Source of the DNA: Methanofollis sp. W23
GTDB lineage: Archaea; Halobacteriota; Methanomicrobia; Methanomicrobiales; Methanofollaceae
Reading direction: 5' to 3'
Length of the DNA: 64,000 nucleotides
NCBI RefSeq assembly: GCF_017875325.1
Contig: NZ_JAGGMN010000001.1
Coordinates: 1,364,001 to 1,428,000, forward strand
Numbering within the stretch: position 1 is the first letter of the stretch; every line of letters begins with the position of its first letter. The position numbers and the translations under genes were made by a program. The notes under the pieces were generated by a model. The model saw only the letters and a list, made by a program, of their open reading frames with translations. It made no database searches and had not been told where the DNA came from. Shown piece after piece: positions 52,115 through 60,577 of the stretch.

Positions 52115-52499
52115 TCTTTGAAGAACAAACTTTTCTTTTTGATGGTTTCTGGGATCTATAGAATTCCTCTGGACCGTTCTCTTTACAGGGGCGTGCCGCC
52201 ACCCGGTTCCCCCGTGCGAAGAGAGACTGTGGACTACAGTCCCCTCTTCACGTTTGTTGAGTGTACCTTCCCGACTCAATCTACCTCCCTAGGATTCCAG
52301 TGGCTGCGAGCAAGAACGAGCATGAAATAAATCTCCGATTTTCGAGAGAGCCCCCGAAGTGATCGAGGAACGAAGGCGGTTCTATCGCGCTCGCGTCGGG
52401 AAGAGGAAAGGATTTCTACAGTTATTTTTTGGGGTTTTGGCAACCCAAAGAACAGTACAGAAATGATATGCTGAAGAAATGTTTTCGCAAAAACAGAGA
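52115..52499. repeat. Intergenic MITE-like fragment between microprotein and tRNA-Ala
   Basis: A left-end-like GGATCTATAGAATTCCTCTGG at 52152 and a degenerate right end GATTTCTACAG at about 52411-52421 enclose about 270 bp of the F-type module. No matching duplication. No gene seen. Confidence 0.45.
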
Positions 52500-52571
52500 T
52501 GGACCGAGCGGGAATTGAACCCGCGGCCTCTTCCATGCCAAGGAAGCGATCTTCCCCTGATCTATCGGCCC
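52500..52571 (-). tRNA. tRNA-Ala (GGC anticodon), copy 1
   Basis: Minus-strand cloverleaf of 72 nt: acceptor GGGCCGA/TCGGTCC with the G3-T70 wobble pair that is the alanine identity element, D arm GATC/GATC, anticodon stem CTTCC/GGAAG with loop TTGGCAT (anticodon GGC), T arm GCGGG-TTCAATT-CCCGC, discriminator A. CCA is not encoded. Identical to 56781-56852. Confidence 0.95.
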
Positions 52572-52964
52572 CTGCTACCCTACACTATTGATCGTAATCC
52601 CATAATAAAGATTGGGGCTGGCCGCTCCCCAAACCCCCCCTCGCAGGGCCCTGGAGCCAGGAGAGCACCGAACCACGCGCATCTTCTATGACCGGACGCG
52701 CCGCCCCTCCATGATGGCGATGAAGCGGAAGGCAGAAGAGATGATCACGACGAGGGCCTCCCCCTCCTCGGCCCTCTCTTCGCACAAGAGGGACTGGAGA
52801 GAACCGCAACTAAGAGGAGAGGGCAGAGTGACCAGGCATGAACAAGATCTGTAGTCCCGGAGACTGGTGCAGATCGCCTCCCGACCGGCATGGCGAGCAT
52901 TGCTGGAGACCCCCACCCCCCTCCTGACCATACCTTCAATTGCGCACAATGGAAACCTCTACCT
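52572..52964. other. Intergenic region between tRNA-Ala and PH-domain genes
   Basis: Upstream of tRNA-Ala there is a TTTATTA-like element near 52604-52611. The rest (52620-52964) is G/C-rich with a few degenerate repeat fragments and no gene. The short frames here are artefacts, including one derived from the tRNA. Confidence 0.45.
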
Positions 52965-53558
52965 ATGCCAATCCCCAGTCCTTTTCAAGGACACCCCACG
53001 GTCGATGAAAGGGAACCAGTCCATGAGACCAGTGCAGGAGGCGAGGGCTACAGGCGACTGAACCGGAAGTGCATGGTCTCGATGTACATCGGGCACGCCA
53101 TCTCGTACGCCATACTCCTCGCGGGCTATCTCCTCCTCAAAACTTTTTCGCAGGAATTCCTGGGCCAGTATTATGATCTTGTTCAATATGCCGCGCTGGC
53201 GGTCCTTGCAGTTGTCCTCGTCTATATCGTGGCGGCCCCGCCGGTCTACTATGCCCGCTACAGGTACCAGATCACCGAGGACAAGGTGGACGTCCGCTGT
53301 GGCGTCCTCGTGATACGCCACATCCTGGTACCGATCGAACGGGTGCACCAGGTGGAAGTCTCCAGGGGCCCGATCAACACCCTGCTCGGGCTTGCAGACG
53401 TCACCATCACGACCGCAGGCGGGGATGCGACCATCGAATATCTGGAGATCGAGGAGGCGGAGAAGGTCGCAGACCATCTCAACAACCTGATCGGCCGGAT
53501 GCTCCAGGACCGGATCACAACGACCCCCGCCCCCGATGCCGGGCCTGCGGATGAGTGA
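52965..53558 (+). CDS. PH-domain (YdbS-like) membrane protein
   Basis: A 197-residue membrane protein with two hydrophobic helices (about 45-70 and 78-105) followed by a bacterial/archaeal PH-like domain (YARYRYQITEDKVDVRCGVLVIRHILVPIERVHQVEVSRGPINTLLGLADVTITTAGGDATIEYLEIEEAEKVADHLNNLI), the YdbS/DUF304 type. Its role is unknown. In Firmicutes the YdbS/YdbT pair affects resistance to antimicrobial peptides. The start ATG 52965 is uncertain (an upstream in-frame start at 52890 exists). It overlaps the YdbT-like gene by 8 bp. Confidence 0.75.
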   Translation: MPIPSPFQGHPTVDEREPVHETSAGGEGYRRLNRKCMVSMYIGHAISYAILLAGYLLLKTFSQEFLGQYYDLVQYAALAVLAVVLVYIVAAPPVYYARYRYQITEDKVDVRCGVLVIRHILVPIERVHQVEVSRGPINTLLGLADVTITTAGGDATIEYLEIEEAEKVADHLNNLIGRMLQDRITTTPAPDAGPADE

Positions 53559-55248
53559 GAGGAGAGGAGACCGGGAGGTAAAAAGAGTGGAGAACCAAAA
53601 CGGGCTGCCTCCAACCCGAACAGAAGCGGAATCATCCTCTATCGACCAGGCCGCCATCGAAGATCTAGCCGAAGGTCTGCAGTGTGGACAGGACGTCCCT
53701 GACGCGGACGAGAGACGCACCACTCCACAGGGGCCTCAGTATTCAGAGGAGAGAAGCATGGCCGGCGAAAAATTCCGGTGCCATCCCAGCATTATCGTGG
53801 AGAACTCGTTCAATGCGTTCTTCTCAATAGTGATATTGCTGATTTTCCTCGGTGCATGGACCGATAACACCGCCGTCCTGGGCGTACTCGCGCTCTCCCC
53901 TGTCGCCCTCCTCCTCTTCTACTACAGGCAGTGGAAGAGGACGACCATCCAGTTCAATGAGACCGATGTCGTGATAAAAAGGGACACCCTCTTTCAGATG
54001 AAAAAGACCCTCCCCTACACAAAGATGGCGTCGGTCAACATGAACCGGGACATCGCAAACAGAGTGTTTGGGACGGCGAAGGTGCTGATCAACATCAACT
54101 CAGGAGCCAGCGCCACGACCCCGGAAGCGGTCCTGACATTCAAGCAGGACGTGGCCGAGAGGCTCAGGTCAGAGATGTCGCAGCGCCTCTACGACCATGC
54201 GATCTCCCAGGACGAGGAGGAGACGATCGAGTCCCTGGCAACGTTCACCCCGCTGGACGTGATCATCCATGGGATCTTCAGCGTCCCGACCTACCAGACC
54301 ATACTGGGGTCGATGTTCCTGGCCTACTCGGTCTTTGAACTCTACCTCTCCATGGTAACTGAGGCCGAGTTGGGTGCGGGGGCGATGATCTCTCTCCTGA
54401 TGTTCGTCGGGCTCCAGATCATGCCGTCGGTCTCGCTGATATTCCGGTACTACCACTACAAGGTCTACCGCCGGGGCGACACGGTCTACCTGCAGCATGG
54501 CCTGATCAGGACCTACAGAACCTCGTTCAGCGTCTCACGGGTCAACGCCGTCCGCGTCAAGAGCACGCTTGCGGCCAGGCTTCTGGGGCGTTCGTGCATC
54601 GAGGCCGAGGTGGTGGGACTGGCCTCTGAGGACGACGAGAGTTCAAGCCCTGTCCTCTGCCTGCTCAAAGATGATGCAACCCAACAGAGGGTCCTCAGGG
54701 AACTGGTGCCGGAGTTTGTCTACGAACGCGATCCACACAAACAGCCAGAAGGCGCAAAGCGTGTGCTCCAGATCCGGGCGGGCCTCGCGTCCCTGGTGCT
54801 GGCGGCGGTGATGTGCATCCCTTCGCTCTACGTCTCCCGCGAGGCCGCCGCCCTCTCCGGGATCTCCGGCATTCCTGATGCGGTCGTGCAGTCTGTGCTG
54901 CCCGTGGGTACGGCGCTGGTGATCCTCGCGATCTTCTATGCCGCGCACGTCACCTACAGGGTCGTGGAGTTCGACGCCGGGGAAGACCTCTTCACGTTCG
55001 TGAACGGCGCCGTCGATCGCGAGACGGTGGTCATGAACTACGATAAGGTGCAGATGGTCTGGATTGCCGAGGGCCCGGTCGCCAGGATCTTCGGGGTCGC
55101 CAGGGGGAGTGTGTATATGCTCTCCTCTATCGGGAGTTCGAGAATCATGTCAGGGTACTTCCCTGAGAGTTACTTCAACAGGATAAACGAGATCGTGATG
55201 GACCGTATCACCAGCGGGAGATATGATTACCGGCTGAATAGTATCTGA
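53551..55248 (+). CDS. Multi-PH-domain (YdbT-like) membrane protein
   Basis: A 565-residue membrane protein with several PH-like (DUF304/bPH2) domains. After a disordered N-terminal stretch (about 1-70) each repeat alternates hydrophobic helix pairs with PH strands: KRTTIQFNETDVVIKRDTLFQMKKTLPYTKMASVN, then YHYKVYRRGDTVYLQHGLIRTYRTSFSVSRVNAVRV, then AAHVTYRVVEFDAGEDLFTFVNGAVDRETVVMNYDKVQMVW. The start ATG 53551 overlaps the previous stop and is probably coupled, although the conserved protein starts at MAGEKFRC (53758). Likely acts with the upstream YdbS-like protein at the membrane. Confidence 0.8.
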   Translation: MSERRGDREVKRVENQNGLPPTRTEAESSSIDQAAIEDLAEGLQCGQDVPDADERRTTPQGPQYSEERSMAGEKFRCHPSIIVENSFNAFFSIVILLIFLGAWTDNTAVLGVLALSPVALLLFYYRQWKRTTIQFNETDVVIKRDTLFQMKKTLPYTKMASVNMNRDIANRVFGTAKVLININSGASATTPEAVLTFKQDVAERLRSEMSQRLYDHAISQDEEETIESLATFTPLDVIIHGIFSVPTYQTILGSMFLAYSVFELYLSMVTEAELGAGAMISLLMFVGLQIMPSVSLIFRYYHYKVYRRGDTVYLQHGLIRTYRTSFSVSRVNAVRVKSTLAARLLGRSCIEAEVVGLASEDDESSSPVLCLLKDDATQQRVLRELVPEFVYERDPHKQPEGAKRVLQIRAGLASLVLAAVMCIPSLYVSREAAALSGISGIPDAVVQSVLPVGTALVILAIFYAAHVTYRVVEFDAGEDLFTFVNGAVDRETVVMNYDKVQMVWIAEGPVARIFGVARGSVYMLSSIGSSRIMSGYFPESYFNRINEIVMDRITSGRYDYRLNSI

Positions 55249-55297
55249 ACTGGGCCGCGGAACTCCTGGGAGTCGGTGTCTGGAATTGGGGGAATAG
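55249..55297. other. Short spacer to the 234-bp MITE
   Basis: Non-repetitive DNA ending with GGGAATAG (55290-55297), the left target-site duplication of the following element. Confidence 0.5.
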
Positions 55298-55531
55298 GGC
55301 TCTGTAGAAACCCTCACCTCTTGTGTGGGTGAGACATGTGTTCCCCCCCCCTTCCCTCCTCTTTGGCCGGGGACTCTGCCCCCGGACCCCCGGGACCACG
55401 ATAGGGTCGGGAAGGCAGAATAGATGACCATAAAGAGAGTGCTGCCGTCCTTGGCCTATCGTGTTGCGGGGGGTTCGGGGGGCGGCACGCCCCCCGCCAG
55501 AGAGATTCATCAGGAGGATTTCTACAGAGCC
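55298..55531. mobile_element. 234-bp MITE with perfect 8-bp target duplication
   Basis: Terminal inverted repeats GGCTCTGTAGAAACCCTC (left) and GGCTCTGTAGAAATCCTC (right, read on the opposite strand) agree at 17 of 18 positions. Direct repeats GGGAATAG flank it on both sides (55290-55297 and 55532-55539). The interior holds a G/C-rich stem region (ccgggga... near 55370 and ggcggcacgcccccc near 55480) and no gene. This is the clearest recent insertion of the F-type family in the window. Confidence 0.9.
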
Positions 55532-55539
55532 GGGAATAG
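55532..55539. repeat. 8-bp target-site duplication, right copy (234-bp MITE)
   Basis: GGGAATAG directly after the right terminal repeat; the left copy is at 55290-55297. Confidence 0.88.
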
Positions 55540-55559
55540 AAGATTTTTTCTGTTGTAGT

Positions 55560-55873
55560 GAGTTTGTAGAACCCCTTACCTCTTTCTGGTATGAGCCCCC
55601 GGCATGGTGTGGCGAGAAGATGCGTCGATCCGATTGGCCCCCCCTCAATCACAGAACCTTCTTCGCCATCTTGCGCCAGGGGGTTGCTGCCCCCCGGTCC
55701 CCCCGCGCCACGAGAGGTCGTGGACGGCACATCTCTCTTCAGGGAGTTCGAATATGCCTTCCCGTCTCTATCTTCCTCCCGAGGGTCTGGGGGCAGCGCC
55801 CCCGGCGCGATTCATGAGGGAAGGGGGGTGAGTCACGCGTGCACCCATAAAGGGTGAGGGTTTCTACAGAGCC
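55560..55873. mobile_element. Older 314-bp MITE-like element
   Basis: A degenerate left end GAGTTTGTAGAACCCC at 55560 and a clean right end GGTTTCTACAGAGCC finishing at 55873 enclose modules found in other copies ('gtcgtggacggcacatctctcttcagggagttcgaatatgcc'). The flanking octamers do not match, so any duplication has decayed or the ends belong to different insertions. Confidence 0.5.
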
Positions 55874-55891
55874 GACTTTTTTTATTTTACC

Positions 55892-56073
55892 GGCTCTGTA
55901 GAAACCATCCTCTTTTCATCACTTCAATCCCCTGTGAACCGAATCCATCACCTTCCCTCACGCTTGTGCCAGGGGAAAAACCCCGGACCCCCCCCCACGA
56001 CGAGGAGAGGCGGAGGCAGCGATGGAAAAAAAATCTTCACCGATTCTCCTGTCTTAAAAAAGAATGATCCAGC
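55892..56073. repeat. Truncated MITE-like segment
   Basis: It starts GGCTCTGTAGAAACC at 55892, followed by 'atcctcttttcatcacttcaatcccc', which matches 8210-8240, and 'ttcaccgattctcctgtc' (56034), which matches 15176-15192. It has no right end before the next element begins at 56074. Confidence 0.5.
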
Positions 56074-56197
56074 GGCTTTGTAGAAACCCTCACTTCCTCT
56101 CGGTGCAAGGGCGACGCAATCGCCTTCCCACACAATCACGCCGGGGGCGGCGAGTCCCCCCGTCGAAGAGAACCATCAAGAGGGGTTCTACAGAGCC
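56074..56197. mobile_element. 124-bp MITE with near-perfect 8-bp target duplication
   Basis: Left end GGCTTTGTAGAAACCCTCAC and right end (opposite strand) GGCTCTGTAGAACCCCTCTT agree at 16 of the first 18 positions. Flanking octamers are GATCCAGC (56066-56073) and AATCCAGC (56198-56205), 7/8 identical, as expected for a slightly aged 8-bp duplication. It is the smallest complete copy, with a single G/C-rich hairpin interior. Confidence 0.82.
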
Positions 56198-56205
56198 AAT
56201 CCAGC

Positions 56206-56780
56206 AACAAAATATTTTCATCCCATGTGCTTGAGACATGTTCTCGCCCCATGACGAATTCTACAAAGCCATTTCACTACAAAGTCGTCTCAAAAGTATC
56301 GGGTGATTGAAGGTCAGGATCCGGAAGTAGTTTTTACTGTCACCCGAATTGCTGAAACAATACCGCGCAAGGACACTTGAAACAGAGCATATCTCAAAAC
56401 CCTCTGAGGCCTGAATTGAAACACTCCTTTCCAGGAATTTTGAATGCGTATCTTCCTTCCGCCGGGGGGCGGCAGCCCCCCGGTCCTCCGCAGAAGATAG
56501 GGAGGAGGACAGTAATCCCTCCTTCGTGACAATCAAAGACGAAATCCTCCTCCTATCGCCATCCAGGGGGTTTCCGGGGGGCGCTGCCCCCGGCACGAGC
56601 GTGCGGGAAGGCCATAGGTGCTTCGAGGCTACGAGGGGGTGAGGACCTTTCAATCATCATCCATCGCTATCTTCTGTAAAGGTAAGGTCGGAGAGTTCTG
56701 GGATGATCTCACAGATACATGTCCTGAACTCAGGAATTCATCTCAACAAAGAAGTTCACAAAGGTTTTTTCAAAAACGAG
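56206..56780. repeat. Repeat-derived intergenic DNA between the 124-bp MITE and tRNA-Ala
   Basis: A right-end-like GAATTCTACAAAGCC ends at 56271. 'ctcaaaaccctctgag' (56393) and 'gaaacactcctttccaggaattt' (56418) match the inverse of the module at 30478. A G/C block (56464-56485) follows, then 'gagagttctgggatgatctcac' (56691). No gene seen. Confidence 0.5.
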
Positions 56781-56852
56781 TGGACCGAGCGGGAATTGAA
56801 CCCGCGGCCTCTTCCATGCCAAGGAAGCGATCTTCCCCTGATCTATCGGCCC
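56781..56852 (-). tRNA. tRNA-Ala (GGC anticodon), copy 2
   Basis: Identical over all 72 nt to the copy at 52500-52571, same strand, 4.3 kb away. The flanks differ (for example 'tcaaaaacgag' versus 'gcaaaaacagaga' on the 3' side), so the duplication is not a very recent tandem one or has diverged at the edges. The window has no other tRNA-Ala. Confidence 0.95.
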
Positions 56853-56914
56853 GGTGATACCCTACAATATTGCATGCCATCTAATAAATGGATTTGGGCC
56901 GGGATACCCCCAGG

Positions 56915-58045
56915 TCATACAGACCCTGCGATCCCGGCAAGATATGCGAGGACGCGCGCCCTCGCCTCCGCAGTCTCTGCAGAGGCCATGATCGTCCCGT
57001 CCCGTATCGCCGGGACCAGGAGCGGCGCGGCCCCCTCTGGTGCAGGGGCGGAGATCGGGAGAAGTTTCCGCCGGCCGTCAGGGAAGAGATAAACCTGCTT
57101 GACCCCGCTCCACTTACCCCGCTTGGCAACACTCCTCCCTTCCACCTCGATGATGTCCAGGGAGAAGTCGATGACCGGGGCATTGGCGATCGAACCCCCG
57201 ACCCCAAATGCCTCGACAATATCGCGGAAGGCAAGGATGTCCTCCCTCGTGATACCGCCAGAGAGAAAGATCTCGACATCCTCGTGCCCATGACTGTCGA
57301 GTTCCCAGCGCACCTCTTCAAGGATGGAACGCATGTTCCCGCGGCGCGAGCGCGGGGTGTCCAGGCGCACGCCCTTCGTGAACCCAAGTTCTGCCGCCCT
57401 GAGGCACTCCTCCTTCTCGTCGCCGAAGGTGTCGCAGAGCATCAGGCGCGGCACCTCGGACGCGGCATAGCGGTCGAAGGCCGTCCATGCCTCTTCAGGG
57501 TTCTCATGACACATCACAAAGGCGTGCGGCATCGTCCCGACGACCGGCATGCCAGGCGGGGCGGTGGTGTTCGAGACCCCGTCCACCCCTCCGATCCATG
57601 CCGAGCGCTCGATCATCGGTGCGATCGCCGGGTGTTGTCGCCGTGAACCGAATGAGTAGATCTTGCGCTCTCCTGCGGCGTGCTTGATATGCGCGGCGGC
57701 GGTCGCGATCCCCGAGGCGTGGCAGAGAAACCCGAGGAGGGCGGTCTCGAAGACCCCGAACTCACGGTACCGCCCGGTGATCCTGAGCACCGGTTCTCTC
57801 GGGCGAAAGACGCTCCCCTCAGGCATGGCCTCCACGTCCACCGAGAGACCGGAAAGGAGAGCAAGGACATCGTGAAGCCCACAGAAAATCCCCCACTCAT
57901 AGGGCATACCTGCGGTCGTCACCTCCATCGTGACCACCGGGTCTATCCCTTCCTTCTCAAGCACCTCTTCACAGCGGGCAAAATAGATATCTGTGCACTC
58001 GCCGCGCGCGATCGTCCCCTCGTCAACCATATGAAAACGGCTCAT
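56915..58045 (-). CDS. pncB: Nicotinate phosphoribosyltransferase
   Basis: Converts nicotinate and PRPP to nicotinate mononucleotide in NAD salvage. The 376-residue protein starts MSRFHMVDEGTIARGECTDIYF. It contains TTAGMPYEWGIFCGLHDVLALLSG, the active-site region FGSRRQHPAIAPMIERSAWIGGVDGVSNT and KGVRLDTPRSRRGN. FLSGGITREDI then FGVGGSIANAPVIDFSLDIIEVEG completes the barrel. The ATG at 58045 is preceded by another ATG at 58051. It lies 62 bp from tRNA-Ala and runs toward it. Confidence 0.93.
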   Translation of the reverse strand: MSRFHMVDEGTIARGECTDIYFARCEEVLEKEGIDPVVTMEVTTAGMPYEWGIFCGLHDVLALLSGLSVDVEAMPEGSVFRPREPVLRITGRYREFGVFETALLGFLCHASGIATAAAHIKHAAGERKIYSFGSRRQHPAIAPMIERSAWIGGVDGVSNTTAPPGMPVVGTMPHAFVMCHENPEEAWTAFDRYAASEVPRLMLCDTFGDEKEECLRAAELGFTKGVRLDTPRSRRGNMRSILEEVRWELDSHGHEDVEIFLSGGITREDILAFRDIVEAFGVGGSIANAPVIDFSLDIIEVEGRSVAKRGKWSGVKQVYLFPDGRRKLLPISAPAPEGAAPLLVPAIRDGTIMASAETAEARARVLAYLAGIAGSV

Positions 58046-58596
58046 ATTCATCTCAACACTGCGATATGAGATGTCGGAGGGTAAAAAGGGGTGGTCCTGG
58101 TTCTGAAGAATTTCCCTTCAATCGGCTCTGTAGAAATCATCTTGACGGCTCTCTTCGACAGACCCCCCGCGATTCGATTGGTGGCGGACGGCAATACGCC
58201 CTTCATGGCCGCGGATTGTACCTTCCCCGCCTTCTTTTCATCCCGGGGATCTCGGGGGCCGCCCCCCCCCTGGGGGCGATTCATGAGGGAAGGCGGGAGA
58301 ATCACACGTGCACACAGAATGGGCGAGGATTTCTACAAAGCCCTACGATCAGGATGGCACCTCTGATCGTCATGCCTTTGTTCCTGCCAGGGGCGCTCTC
58401 AAAGATCAACGATCTTCTCACGCTCGCAGCCACCTGGACCCCTGCGAAGATAATTGAATCAGGAGAGCACGACAGATGACCACGAAGAAATGCCCATCCA
58501 GAGAAGAGCCTCCAGGGCGGTGGTCTTTAACCCTCTGGAAACCCAATTTTTTCTGATGGCAGGCAGGCATACTGAGGAGCAGAGGAGGACCTGCTG
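58046..58596. repeat. Repeat-rich spacer between pncB and the methylthioadenosine operon
   Basis: It contains a decayed MITE-like element (58124-58342) and a second left-end-like GGTTCTGAAGAATTTCCC at 58099. The rest has no gene. Confidence 0.55.
58124..58342. mobile_element. 219-bp MITE-like element with decayed duplication
   Basis: Left end GGCTCTGTAGAAATCATC at 58124 and right end GATTTCTACAAAGCC closing at 58342. Flanks are CTTCAATC (58116-58123) and CTACGATC (58343-58350), matching at 6 of 8 positions. It carries 'gttgccgtcc'-like and G/C blocks typical of the family. Consistent with an older insertion, but the duplication is weak. Confidence 0.55.
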
Positions 58597-59271
58597 ATGC
58601 TCGGGATCATCGGCGGCACCAGCCTCCTGTACTGTGACCTCCCCCCACTGGAGGAAAAGACGGTCTGGACCCCGTACGGTCCGGCCGCCGTGCATACCGG
58701 CGAGATCGCCCTGATGCTCAGGCACCAGGCCGACCGTCCGCCCCACCAGATCAATTATCAGGCCCAGATGGCGGCGCTCGCCCTCTGCGGCGTAGACCGG
58801 GTCGTCGCCTTCGGGTCGGTCGGTTCATTGAAACCCCTCATCCAGCCAGGGACGGTGATGCTCCCGACCGACTATCTCAGCCTCACCGACATCCCCTCCT
58901 TCCACAACCATGCCATCGAGCATGTGATGCCGGCTCTTGACCAGGGTCTGGTGAAGCAGATCTCAGAGGCCGTCCCTACCGCCGAGGTCGGGGGGACCTA
59001 TGCCCAGACGCGCGGCCCCAGGATCGAGACGGTCTCTGAAGTGCAGGCCCTGGCAAAGATCGCGGATGTAGTCGGGATGACGGTGGCGAGCGAGGCGACG
59101 CTTGCCCGAGAACTCGAGATCCCGTTTGCGGCGGTCTGCACGGTCGACAATTATGCGAATGGATTATCTGATGAGGTGCTGACCTACGAACACATCCTTG
59201 CCACCTCGAAGAAATACGCGAGGCGGACCGAGGACCTGGTCGGTGCGGTTGTGCAGGCACTGGGAGCATGA
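58597..59271 (+). CDS. 5'-Methylthioinosine (purine-nucleoside) phosphorylase
   Basis: A 224-residue PNP/MTAP-family phosphorylase that cleaves methylthioinosine or related 6-oxopurine nucleosides. Start LGIIGGTSLLY is the phosphate loop. The family's NH-rich segment is LRHQADRPPHQINYQAQMAALALCGVDRVVAFGSVGSL, with SVGSL in the phosphate site. EHVMPALDQ, SEATLARELEIPFAAVCTVDNYANGL follow. The neighbouring deaminase makes methylthioinosine, which supports this substrate over methylthioadenosine. The stop overlaps nothing, but the deaminase begins 1-2 nt later. Confidence 0.85.
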   Translation: MLGIIGGTSLLYCDLPPLEEKTVWTPYGPAAVHTGEIALMLRHQADRPPHQINYQAQMAALALCGVDRVVAFGSVGSLKPLIQPGTVMLPTDYLSLTDIPSFHNHAIEHVMPALDQGLVKQISEAVPTAEVGGTYAQTRGPRIETVSEVQALAKIADVVGMTVASEATLARELEIPFAAVCTVDNYANGLSDEVLTYEHILATSKKYARRTEDLVGAVVQALGA

Positions 59272-59272
59272 G

Positions 59273-60577
59273 ATGATGAGAGAAGTATACAATGGAGAGG
59301 ACGTCCTGGTACGGGACGTCGAGGTGCAGGGCAGACAGGTGAACATCAAGATCGAGGGCGGACGGTTTGCGGCCATCGGTGAGGACGCCGGTGGCGAGGC
59401 AGACCTTGTCATCGAGGGGAAGGGTGCGGTCGCTCTCCCTGGGCTGTACAACACCCACACCCACGCGGCAATGACCCTCCTGCGAGGGTATGCCGACGAC
59501 ATGATCCTCCAGGAGTGGCTCTCTGAAAAGATCTGGCCACTGGAAGCGCACCTGACCGCCGACGACGTCTACTGGGGGACGCGCCTGGCATGCCTTGAGA
59601 TGATCAGGTCAGGGACGGTCGGGTTCAATGACATGTACTTCTTCATGGAAGACGCCGCAAGGGCCGTCGAGACAATGGGGATGAAGGCGCAGCTCTCGTA
59701 CGGGTTCATCGACCTCTTCGACGAGGAGAAGCGGGAGAAAGAGATCAAGGCGACCGAGGCGCTGGCCACTTCGGTCAGGGGGATGGACAACCCGCGGATC
59801 AAGGCGGCGGTCGGCCCCCACTCTATCTACACCGTCTCCGAGGAGGGGCTCTCCTGGTGCGCCGAATTTTCCCGTCAGCAGGATATCAACATCCACGTCC
59901 ACCTGGCCGAGACCGAGCAGGAAGTGACCGACTGCGTCGCCAAGACCGGAGTGCGCCCCACACAGGTGCTGGACCGGTGCGGACTCCTCACCCCGAGGAC
60001 GGTCGCCGCCCACTGTTGCTGGCTCGATTCAGACGACTGCGCACTTCTTGGCAACCGCGGCGTCTTTGCATCCCACAATCCGGCAAGCAACATGAAACTC
60101 GCGGTGGGCCGCGCGATGCCATATGAATGGTTGAAGGAAAGGGGTGCCGGGCTCTGTCTCGGGACCGACGGGTGTTCGTCCAACAACAATCTCGACATGT
60201 TCGAGGAGATGAAGTTCGCCGCACTCCTCCAGAAGTTCTACTGGCGCTCGCCGACCATCCTCCCTGCAGAGGAGGCGCTTGCCATGGCCTCGGCAAACGG
60301 CGCTGCGGCACTCGGCTTTGAAGGCGGGAAACTCGAGGTCGGTGCCCCCGCCGACCTGGTCCTCCTCGACCGCCGGGCCTCCAGCAACACTCCGCTCTAC
60401 AACCCGGCGTCCAATGCGGTCTATGCCTGCAACGGCGGTGCGGTCTCCACCGTGCTCTGCGACGGCCGCGTCCTGATGCAGGACCGCGTCGTCCCTGGCG
60501 AAGAGGAGGTGCTGGAGGGCGCACGGCAGGCGATCGCCGGGCTGCTCGCGCGGCACCATGCGTCTGTCTCAGAATAA
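59273..60577 (+). CDS. mtaD: 5-Methylthioadenosine/S-adenosylhomocysteine deaminase
   Basis: Amidohydrolase of 434 residues that deaminates MTA (to methylthioinosine) and SAH, and in archaea 5'-deoxyadenosine. Metal-binding HxH is in LPGLYNTHTHAAMTLLRGYADDMILQEWL, followed by VHLAETEQEV, AAHCCWLD and LGTDGCSSNNNLDMFEEMKF with the catalytic aspartate. Start ATG 59273 (or 59276) just after the phosphorylase stop, so one operon. Together the two enzymes recycle methylthioadenosine via methylthioinosine, a route known in Methanocaldococcus. Confidence 0.94.
   Translation: MMREVYNGEDVLVRDVEVQGRQVNIKIEGGRFAAIGEDAGGEADLVIEGKGAVALPGLYNTHTHAAMTLLRGYADDMILQEWLSEKIWPLEAHLTADDVYWGTRLACLEMIRSGTVGFNDMYFFMEDAARAVETMGMKAQLSYGFIDLFDEEKREKEIKATEALATSVRGMDNPRIKAAVGPHSIYTVSEEGLSWCAEFSRQQDINIHVHLAETEQEVTDCVAKTGVRPTQVLDRCGLLTPRTVAAHCCWLDSDDCALLGNRGVFASHNPASNMKLAVGRAMPYEWLKERGAGLCLGTDGCSSNNNLDMFEEMKFAALLQKFYWRSPTILPAEEALAMASANGAAALGFEGGKLEVGAPADLVLLDRRASSNTPLYNPASNAVYACNGGAVSTVLCDGRVLMQDRVVPGEEEVLEGARQAIAGLLARHHASVSE

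Noticed and set aside
49140-52500. Integrative element bounded by a tRNA-Ala 3' end copy
   Set aside because: The island lies at the correct side of tRNA-Ala but no second copy of the tRNA 3' end was found at its far edge and no integrase is present.
52479-52691. Peptide reading WTERELNPRPLPCQGSDLPL, also at 56703-57092
   Set aside because: This is a translation of the antisense of tRNA-Ala, a common artefact.
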